A stretch of 64,000 nucleotides of DNA, taken from NCBI GenBank assembly GCA_032164245.1, contig JAVMKO010000003.1, positions 35,401,390-35,465,389 on the forward strand. Direction: 5' to 3'. The translations under genes and the position numbers were made by a program. The notes under the pieces were generated by a model. It was given only the letters and a program-made list of their open reading frames with translations, was not told where the DNA came from and made no database searches. This DNA comes from Sternotherus odoratus (taxonomy: Eukaryota; Chordata; Testudines; Kinosternidae). Below, one piece after another: positions 55,028 to 64,000 of this stretch (position 1 is its first letter; the number at the start of each line of letters is the position of its first letter).

Positions 55028-55974
55028 AGCTGAGACCCAAGAGAGCTGGGCAGGCTGAGATATAGCAGATCCCCTCTGGAGCGTCAGTGAAAGGAAGCTC
55101 TGTGTGTGTCCCAGAAAGCTGTGTTAGCACATTGTTGCAGCCACACTGGCAGACTACCCACCAACAGGACTGGGGCAGTAGCTCATCTTTTTAATAATAT
55201 GTGAGGGAAATGGAAGCTGTCATGCAGTAGAACTCAGCTGATGGAAGACATGGTTCTGATCAGACCTAGCAAGATTAGGGCCGGGGTACACTGGAGACAT
55301 GTACAAGGGCAGCAACAGCAGAAGCTTAGTGGATGGGAGTGGGCCTGGGAGTCCAGAAAGGCAGCAGTAAATGTTTGGGAATTTGATGTTTATACACCAA
55401 ATAAGAATGTCACATTCTCCCTAGGGTAAAATTCACATGTTGCCTGACTTACATTTGTTTGTGTGCAAAGAAAAGACACTTGTCCCTGATAAGTGAATGT
55501 CAAAGCTGAATAAAGATGAAGTTCCAAATGCAGATGCAGATAGTGAGAGCAGCTGTCCAACCAGCCTGCCAGAGAAGATATAACTGAACAAATACAACGC
55601 ATCCCTTTTATCATGAAGCACCGTGCAGAGATGAGTTATTTATTTAAAACATTTGCTCACAGAGAGCCTGCCTTGCTGAGATACACATCTTGCTTTCATG
55701 AGAGTCCCAGGGGATGCCACTTAGTTATTATTTCACCCAAGCGTACTTCAATGGGCACTCAGATCATTACAATGCAGGCCACTCATGGAAAAGGTGCAGA
55801 CAATACTGAGCAGTCGGGATGTCACTGAGAAGCTTTCTAAATGAAGGATTAAGATTTTCTTAAAGCAGAAAACAGGGGTGCCTGTTCTCATGGAGTAGGG
55901 AGCTAACTCCAGATTTCTTGGGCACAGCAACCCTAAATGCTGCCTACCACAGTCCATTTGAATGCTGAATACTT
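55028..55974. other. Unassigned sequence
   Basis: No gene or repeat recognised. Confidence 0.35.
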
Positions 55975-56150
55975 TAATAATAACACCACTTACACCATTT
56001 TGGCTGGAGGTTCCAAAGCATTACTAAGGGAGAAACTGAGGCCTGGAGAGAGAAATAACTTAGCCAAAGTCACCCAGCAAGGCCAGTAGCAGGAACTGAA
56101 CCATGATCTCCTGATGTCCCATTCATTGCCCTGTGCACTAAGATGCATTG
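55975..56150 (-). mobile_element. MIR-type SINE, antisense
   Basis: 'AAGGGAGAAACTGAGGCCTG', 'AAAGTCACCCAGCAAGGCCA', 'AACTGAACCATGATCTCCTG' and 'GCCCTGTGCACTAAGATGCA' match the reverse complement of a MIR in order. Confidence 0.7.
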
Positions 56151-57289
56151 TTTCGTTTAATACAGATATATATTACAAGGTATAAGAGTGTTATCAAAGC
56201 TGGCTTTCAGTCTCCATGACCTCTTTCAGGTTACAATACTCTCTTGGTGCTACTTACAGATGGACTAAATGGCTACCCTTTAGATAAGGGCAGGTTTTTT
56301 ACAGAGCCATGGTGGCTTCCTTTCTCCCAACCTTTTAGTGGAGTAGCCTGAGAATACTTTGTATGTGGAGGTTAGTATTTCCCTGCAGTACACCTGTGCC
56401 ATGGTCATTACCCCACAGCTCCACACCTGGTTCTTCACACTGTTTTAGCTGTATCACGCCACAGGCGAGCGCTGTCTAACTGAGAGGCATATTTGCAGTG
56501 TCAGGAATAGAACTTCTAGTAACAACACTAGCAGGCGTTGTGCGTCTAATCCCTTGTGTGTTACACCAATACTGACTCCACTGATTTAAATGGCAAAACA
56601 CCCATTGACTTACAGGTGACAGCTTGCCTTGTTTAAGCATGACAATCTTTAAAAAATATGTTTGCACACAACACTTTAGTGAAACCTAGCCAGGTTAATG
56701 GTGTTACACCAGTGTAAAACTGGAGTAACAGAGGGATGAATCAGGACACCCCCCCCCCATGTGCACTATTTTTCCTCTGCTTCATTGTATAGTTGCTCAC
56801 CTTAAAGCTACAATACAGTATTCCCCACAGAACTTTCACACTTTCCCCTTATCTGTCTGCTTAGCAGGCTTCATCCCACAGAACTCATGCACACTGCTAC
56901 AAGGGGGTAGGAGCAGGCTGCAGCCACTACCCCAGGACTTGTTAGGCAACTACCGAAAAGCTTGGTGGGGGAGAAAGAGGGCGGAATGACAAGATGTGTT
57001 GGAATACTTTAAATTCCTCCCCCCCACCAGAAAATGAGGAACATGCACCAATACTTAGAGGGCATGAGTTGATAGGATGGGGATATGATCTGTTATATGA
57101 ATTAGATATTGACCAGAGTGTTTCCAGGATTGATGGAGAGTGGTTCACCATATCTTTGTATTATTTCTGGTACCTACCATCAGTACGGAGGGACTGAGTC
57201 AAGCCGTGTATACATATATGGTCTTTGACTGCAAGGAGATCATGACTAGCTCCCCAACAGAGTTATCATGGAACAAAGAAAACTGAGAA
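56151..57289. other. Unassigned sequence
   Basis: No gene recognised. A 10-C run lies near 56750. Short frames have no domain. Confidence 0.35.
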
Positions 57290-57508
57290 AGAGTGGCCTA
57301 GTGGTGATGGTAATGGATCATTTGGGTTCAATCCTGTAAGCGTCCTTTGGCAAGTCACTTGATATCTCATTAGTGCATTAGTTCCCCATGTGTAAAATGG
57401 GAATAACGATATTTCCTTTCTGCTACCTTTTGTTATATCTATTATTACAGACTGTAAGATCATTGAGGCAGGGATTACCTTTTACTATGTGTCACCCAAT
57501 GCCTAGAT
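57290..57508 (+). mobile_element. MIR-type SINE with long tail, interrupted by a hAT element
   Basis: 'TGGGTTCAATCCTGTAAGCG', 'TTGGCAAGTCACTTGATATC', 'AAAATGGGAATAACGATATT', 'GTAAGATCATTGAGGCAGGG' and 'CACCCAATGCCTAG' give box B, core and tail in order. It stops at the hAT insertion at 57509 just where the family would read on to 'GCACAATGGGG'-like sequence. Confidence 0.7.
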
Positions 57509-58176
57509 CAGGGGTGAGCAAACTACAGCCCGCGGGCCACATCTGGCCCGCGGGCTAATTCTGTCCAGCCCCCACCCCTCCCCTGCGCTCCCTGCTGGGG
57601 AGATTATCTCCTTCCTGCTCCTCCACTGCTCCCCCTGCCCCGTAGCCTCAGCGCACCACACAAGCAGCACTCGGGGGGGGAGGGGGCGGTGTGTTCTGGC
57701 GGATCAGCACGGCAGTGTGTCCAGCTCAACCAGACACGCTGCTCTGAGTAGTGCAGTAAGGGGGCTGGGGTGTGGGGTTGGACAAGGGCCAGAGGGTTTC
57801 AGGGGGACTGTCAGGGGATGGGGAATGGGGGGGTTGGATAGGGTGTGGACGTCCCAGGGGGGTCTGTCAGGGAGCAGGGATGTGGCTAGGGGGTCAGGGC
57901 AGTCAGGGGACGGGGGGGGGGGGTTTATATAGGGGGTGGGATCTTGGTGGGGGTGGTAGGGCGGGGGTCTCTGGAGGGAGTAGTCAGGGAACAAGAAGCA
58001 GTGGGGGTGTGTGGATGGGTCAGGCCTTCTGAGGGGGGCAGTCAGGGGCCAGGAAGTGTGAGGGGGTGGGGCCAGGCTGGTTGGGGAGTCACAGCCTTCC
58101 CTATCCTGCCCTCTGTAGAATTTTGAACCCCGATGTGGCTCTCGGGCCTAAAAGTTTGCTCACCCCTGGCTTAGCA
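57501..58176. mobile_element. hAT non-autonomous element, complete ends
   Basis: The 660-bp element (57509-58168) is bounded by CAGGGGTGAGCAAACT and AGTTTGCTCACCCCTG, perfect 16-bp inverted repeats. Next inside, 'AGCCCGCGGGCCACATCTGG' faces 'CCCCGATGTGGCTCTCGGGC'. The flanking octamers GCCTAGAT and GCTTAGCA agree at five of eight bases. The interior is G-rich and repetitive, with no transposase. A right-end fragment of the same family lies at 53925. Confidence 0.85.
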
Positions 58177-59370
58177 TATGGGGGTGGGGGGTTCCTCGCT
58201 GCACTAACATAATATTCCTACCATTAATAATGATGGAACTGAACATTGGGAATGTGCATATCTTGGAGCACATGTAAAGCCCCTGTACAAAAACATTGTA
58301 CGGGGAAAATAAGATGATGAATTTCCATAATTTTCAAAAGTCTGTCAGTATTTTGAATGGCTGCCGAGTTTAAATCTAAACCGACATGTTTCTTATGTTA
58401 CTGTGTGTAGGGGGAGATCATTTCATTTCATTTCTCCATGGTGCACTGTGTAAAATGCTGAACTGCATTTCCACTCTGTCTGTTCCTCTTAACTCTGAGG
58501 AGCTTTAACTACTTTTGATTCTTGAATCCCAGAAAAACCACTAGTTAGCAATTAACTTTTTTTATGAACTATTCAGCCACATATGACTGAAAATGCCAAC
58601 AAAAATATGTCTGAAAAGATAGATAACATGGCTGTGCCAATAGAAACAGATTGTCCCACTATATGTTTCCAATGTATTTAATGAACATTTTGTCAAATGG
58701 AAAGGTATACTGATTCTGACTCTCTAAAAATAATTGTCTTAAAACTGGGAATTTTTAAAATACAAATAATAATCCTATGCGGCAGCTTTAAAAACATAAA
58801 TTCTTCAACTAATCGTATGTGTTTCTTTTGTGAGCTGGAGTTCAAATTTCTCTGCTGTTTCACTGCCTATGAACATAAGTGTAACAATTAAAGTGAAGCT
58901 GGAAAAAGCAGGTTTGGTTTTTGTGCTCTAGCACTGTTACACAACTGGGAAGGCCGGAGTTCATATCTGTTTTCCTTCTGTAAGCTGTGAAGGGAAATAG
59001 CTGCCTAGTCTCAGGTTTCAAAAAACATTTGTAGGCCTCTCTGTAATATCAGTCTGTACATGAAAACGGGATTCCTCCATTCTTTAATTCATACTTCCAT
59101 TCAAAGGCACCTGATTAGAAAGATTCATTTAGGGTTTTCCTCACTTTAGTACTTTCATTGTAGAAGACTGTTTGCAATGATGGTACAAGAGTGAGAGCTA
59201 CATGGTCTTTCCCAGCAAGGCACAGGAGTTCTTGTTTGTAAATGGTCTTGGTGGCGTAATTTTAGTTACATGTTTGTTTGTGCATCCTAAATCCCAGGTA
59301 GCATGCTCTGCAATGCATTGCCATTGCAACGTGAATGACAATATCAGTAGAGTATGTTTTATTGAGGAAG
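58177..59370. other. Unassigned AT-rich sequence
   Basis: No gene or repeat recognised. Confidence 0.35.
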
Positions 59371-59502
59371 AATCAGAGAGGTAGCCGTGTTAGTCTGGAA
59401 TAGCAGAAGTGACAAAGAGTCCTGTGGCACCTTAAAGACTAACTAAAGTATTGAAGCATAAGCTTTCGTGGACTAATACTCACTTCATTGAATGCAACCA
59501 GT
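59371..59502 (-). mobile_element. Penelope-like element 3' end
   Basis: On the + strand it reads AATCAGAGAGGTAGCCGTG, 'TTAGTCTGGAATAGCAGAAG', 'GAGTCCTGTGGCACCTTAAA', 'GCATAAGCTTTCGTGGACTA' and 'ATACTCACTTCATTGAATGC'. It is the unfolded version of the element at 21033-21234 and defines the family's terminus. On the minus strand the hammerhead-like GAAAGC is intact, but the CUGANGA part reads TCAATGA. Confidence 0.75.
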
Positions 59503-62500
59503 GGAAGAGGAGACTCTTTAGTACACTGCCAACCTAGTTTCCTGGCAGGTCATGTTCCTAATAATCTTATCTCCCTTTCCCCTAGCCTGCACTTTTCTAA
59601 TGTAAAGCACCAATGGATCCTTTCCTCTGGATGTTAGTGGAAAGAAAGCAAGTTGGCTTACTTGAACAGAAATGGTGATTTATGAAAGCTGAATGGATCT
59701 GCCCTACAGAAAAGGTGGGACTAGTGTCACTGATTCACTTTTTGTCTAAAGAAATATGAGGTTATCAAAATTATTCTAGACAAAATATAGAATAAATGAA
59801 TGCCCCTTGAAGTGCGAATAGATATCAGAATCACTGATAGTTGTAGCAATTAAACATAGTTTGTTGTATTTAAATTCTACTTTTAAGTTTTAAACACTTC
59901 TTAGCAATCTTTGTTTATATTAATAGTGTGACAGCCAATGTAGGTGATGTACATATGGTAACATGACAGTTGTTTGCAATATTTACCACTTGGAAGCTGA
60001 TGATATAGTCCAGATGCAGTAAGTTAGGCTTTTCTTCATCCAGCCCACTAGACAAACAAAGTAAACTGATGAAAAGTATAGTCTGAGAATACAGGAAAGC
60101 TGAAGAAGTTTTCACTAATTGTCAGGGACTAAGACTAGGCACTTGAACAAGAAACATTGTCCAATATATGCCTCTCTTTATAAAAGTCTGGTGACAAACA
60201 CCCATGCTAATTTTATTATGATAAAACTGTAAATCACTTAAATAATGTCCACTACTTCTGAAATTCATGTGTAATCGGGTGTGTGGTTTTGGAAACCAGT
60301 GGGACTTGTGTTTCTAAGTCTTTCTGGTAAGTCTGAAAATCACCTTTATGTGAGCTGGGTATTATGGGAGAGATTTTCAAAATCACAGAGGGGAGTGAGA
60401 TACTTTAAAAATCTTCCCCATAATACACAACTACATAGGGTTTTCAGAAGTCCCTAAAAGATTTAACAGCACAAGGCCCATTGGTTTTCTAAAGAAGGTA
60501 TAGCTACATTCTATTACATACAATGTTTAGAAGTACCTAACTCCCCATTAAAGTCTATGGTTATTGGGCATATAAATCCACTTTGGGACTTTGAAAATCT
60601 CTATCTACAAGTGTAACTGGATTTTGAAATGAATCCCACATATCCAGCAAAGTTTTCAGAATAGTGATTCAGCTGAAAATTGGTTATGATCCCACAGAAC
60701 ATAAGTGGGGGAATTAAAATCCTGAAATATGATTTGTCAAACAAAAGGGAGGGAGATTTAGTCAAGTACATAAGACATAAATATGAGATTAGAAATGATA
60801 TTTGGCTGTGAGGTCATCTTTAAAACTTTTCCAATTTGGTTTGCAGCCAGCACACTGCCTAAACTACACATTTTTGTTTAAGAGTTTACATGATGTATGC
60901 TTCTGCTTGCATGTCCTTTCCTACCATTTCAATCAGTGAAGGAACATGCAATGTTAGCAGTGGGATACTTTTCCTTTAGGCACAACACATATGGTCTGAG
61001 TTGCTTTGCTTGAATGTTTGGAAATACTGAGACCAACTGCCATGACAGAGGTATGGTACCTGTCTTGTCCACTCCTTGCTATTAGGAGGCTCTAAAGATT
61101 AGAGGTATTTGGAACGATTTATGTTTTTTTCCCATGCTTGGGTAACTTGTCATTTGGTTCAAATATGGACCTGTCAGTGAGTAATACCAGTGATCATTTT
61201 GATCCTCTGTGGATAGCTATCATGCTTTCTCAAGCATTAAGAGCTTGAGAAAGAATCATGTGATCAGTCAAATGCTGCCGGCTTCTTTTCTGTTTTTTTT
61301 CTGGAAGAGATTTGTAACATAGAATTGAGATTAAAGGGCTCATTCACTCTTTTGATTAGATTATGGAGGAGGGTCTGGGATTGAAACAAAAGAATAAGGA
61401 AATGTAATTTTAGTATTGTATGTATATATTGCTTTTCACTCAAAATAATCTCACACACAGTAAACCTACACCACTGCTTTCACCCACAACTGAAATGTAG
61501 CCACTTCTCAGGTAGCATGCAGAAGTAATTTAAGACAGGAAACAAAGAATACCATAGACAATGGAAACTACAGAGAGAACTGAAGTAGGCAGCATGTTCT
61601 TAACTAAACTAGGTTGGCCAAGACCCAAAGATTACCACTCAATTTACAAAAAGTGCTATGGCTTCTTAAATGACTACAGTTAGGACTTCAGGAAAGGCCT
61701 CACCTAACAGCACAGTGGTCCCTAGCTCCAGGCTGGAATGAATGTCATTTACTCAATCAACAACACCACATATGATACAGCAGTGACAGGAGATCCAAAC
61801 TTCATATGGCAAGTTCAAATCCAAGTAACTCATTTATGTTTGGATGCAGTGTGACTGATACAAATGTGTCTGAAACAGACACATTCAGCTTGTTCCTGTA
61901 TGGTACATGAAACTCTTATTTTTACCCAGTATTACAGTTAAGATGGCTAAACTATAAAGTCAAGTAGCTTGCTGAAGGTCACATCTTGAGTCATAGGGAT
62001 AGAACTCTCCCCTTCCAGGCTCTAGGTCCATTGCTCTGATCTTTAGTATACAGCATGTAATGAAATGTTGGCGTATCCCCAGAAGAGAGTTTTGCTTAGA
62101 CCACTTCCTCTGTAGTTCACCACAGCCCTCAATTCTGAGTGTAGGCACATTTCCAGCTCAAATACATGATCCTAAACAGCAGCATTTTAAGTTAAATGTC
62201 AAGCAGGAAAATGAGCATCTACGGTATTTCAAAATACAATCATTGCTCTAAATTTAAATATAATAGCAAGGAAGAATGTTAGAGAATGTTCAAGAAACTA
62301 AACAATATGTAGGATAGGAAAATATATGACATGCTCATTGTTAGTCACTACGTAACATGTTTAAAAACAGTTCTTTGCATTGAGTAATGTCTGTTTTTCA
62401 CCAACTTTTTTCACTTAACAAATATCCCTTCCTCTTCCCTCTGTCCGAGGATAAAGTGAAAACTGAAGAGCTGGTAAAGCTAACTGGCTATGGTGACTTG

Positions 62501-64000
62501 CTGAGAAATCATTGATAGCAGTAGACGGTTTATTAAACTTTTACTATTTAATAACAGTGTAAAGAAATCCTCATTTTATAAAGTCTCAGGGTGTTGGAAG
62601 GAAAGATGTGATAATCCCCATGTAGCCTCATAAATTCTCTTCCTAGTCAATCCTGAGTCTATGAATGCTAATAAAATTCTCATGAGAACACAGTATCCAT
62701 CCATAAAAACTCCTGAACTCCCTGTGGGAATCAGCTGGGTTAGAAGGGTTCAGGGGTTCAAGTCTGTGGTTTATTTATTAAAATTTTCTCAGTAAATAGA
62801 TCACAGTACACTAGATAACACACTGTTCTGTACAGGGAACAACCATCCTTTATATAATACATGAACATTAAGCCTTAAAAATAGCAATATGGAAGAAGCT
62901 TAAACTAGATTGAAATGAAAATATATTGGATTTTCTCTTTAAATAGTCTCAAAACACAGAGAAGGGTTGATTTGCTTTAAATACAAGAAGCAGCTCAATT
63001 TTTGCTATATGTTAGGTTATGAAAAGAAAATTCAGTTCACCCGTATTGTTGTTAATATATTGTGGCATGGGTAGGTGCTTGCAACATAACCAAGTCTGAG
63101 AATACAGTGGTGAGTTGAAGTTAAAAAACAAGGACTAGTGTTAGAAGAGTGTATCTGATCCTGAAGCTCGGAGGAAGCCTGCCAATACCAAATGCTGGAA
63201 CTATGTGTATTTTGTGGTTACAGCTTTTCCACCATAATGGGTATGACTTAGACTTACCCACCTCTCAAAAACCAGAAATCCAAGCAGATCCTCCTACAAC
63301 TGGGGAAGAAAAGTAGAATACTCCATTAAGCCCACAAGGGACCCTCTATAAGGATTTAATTTATGCAGGAGGCACTGAAATAGTATGGTGATGAGTCTGA
63401 TGGTTAGATTATATAGATTTAATTACTCTAACATCAGCTCTAGATATTCATTTCCCTGTGTGAAAACATCACAAAATACTGAAAAAGCAAAACCTGTTGG
63501 CTTAAATCTTGAGTCTCTTGTTCCACATACATGAAGAACACTCACAGAACATGCATCCTGAATCAGTCCTCCAGGAAGCATAGAGATGCCACACTTTCTA
63601 CACAGGCCAGATACCGTCTTTGGTTTCCTGGGACACACTTCCCGCTGGTGCAGAAATGAAGAAGCCCAAGACAGGACAGTTGCAGGTGGCAGCTTCAGAG
63701 AGGAGTAGAAAGTTTAATCTCATTTCTGTACATAGCTCTGTTCAGAATACAGTGCTTCTCTTGACACAAGTCTGCTTGTCAGTAAGATACTACATAGCAT
63801 CAGGAGCAGGAGATCCAGTGAGAGACAACATTGCAATGGCTGCTAACAGATCTTGTGCATTGCCCCTACTTTCCCCCACCCTGGAAAATCAGGGGACATG
63901 CTGATAGATGCCTGGAAACAGTCAAACCACAGTTTTAGCTCTATACGAAAGCCATGAAACTGGAGGATGAGCTAAAGATTGCTTTTCTCTTAACAGTGGG
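59503..64000. other. Unassigned 4.5 kb, repeat-poor
   Basis: I recognise no exon and no mobile element of note (a weak antisense MIR patch at about 61950-62060: 'AGTAGCTTGCTGAAGGTCAC'). Candidate small frames were examined for defensin-type cysteine spacing and signal peptides and none convinced me. Confidence 0.35.

Noticed and set aside
59915..60115. Minus-strand frame whose N-terminus resembles a signal peptide and could be a secreted-peptide exon
   Set aside because: It starts with GTG, not ATG, has an upstream stop 9 bp away, no convincing splice pair, and no cysteine pattern of defensins or similar peptides. The hydrophobic run is explained by pyrimidine-rich DNA.
63423..63638. Cysteine-containing minus-strand frame considered as a defensin
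   Set aside because: Cysteine spacing does not fit any beta-defensin pattern and there is no signal-peptide exon nearby.

Overview
This window reads as nuclear DNA of a vertebrate, most likely a cryptodiran (hidden-necked) turtle. The evidence is a split gene whose exons join in frame at consensus GT/AG sites, a dense load of CR1 LINEs, tRNA-derived SINEs of the turtle Cry type (full copy at 48474, reverse copy at 32890) that share a tail with CR1, MIR-like SINEs, hAT-type MITEs, Penelope-like, DIRS, Ty3/Gypsy and Helitron elements. No bacterial gene or operon is present. Species is inferred, not proven.

The only host gene I can support is AGPAT5, on the + strand. Its last three coding exons are at 7193-7354, 23379-23502 and 25043-25268. 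Together they encode roughly the last 170 residues of a mitochondrial lysophosphatidic-acid acyltransferase, and the reading frame is intact. The HX4D and EGTR catalytic exons lie upstream of the window. A repeat-poor 2.5 kb after the stop, with AATAAA signals at 25355 and 27737, is the likely 3' UTR.

The 16 kb intron between the first two exons is a transposon nest. It holds a large palindromic DNA transposon (9774-10757), an antisense CR1 (12050-12730), a Penelope-like element with GIY-YIG remains (13718-14345), a hAT MITE with a perfect 8-bp duplication (14711-15002), a Helitron with a second Helitron inserted inside it in reverse (15058-16693), a decayed Gypsy element (16700-20655) split by a 1031-bp solo LTR with a 6-bp duplication, and a 77-bp-arm fold-back copy of a Penelope-like 3' end (21033-21234).

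Downstream of AGPAT5 no further gene was recognised. The main features are a third Helitron (30029-30871), a nearly complete but coding-dead DIRS retrotransposon (36337-42443), and a CR1 split by a 718-bp solo LTR (44640-45915) that carries a changing pentanucleotide array. Many MITEs, MIRs and Penelope 3' ends fill the rest. The DIRS keeps inverted terminal repeats and an internal complementary region that matches both ends joined head to tail. The last 5.8 kb are repeat-poor and unassigned.

I did not find a new gene system. The best observations are structural: nested insertions whose order can be read base by base, the DIRS circle-junction copy, and decayed hammerhead-ribozyme-like cores in the Penelope-like 3' ends.
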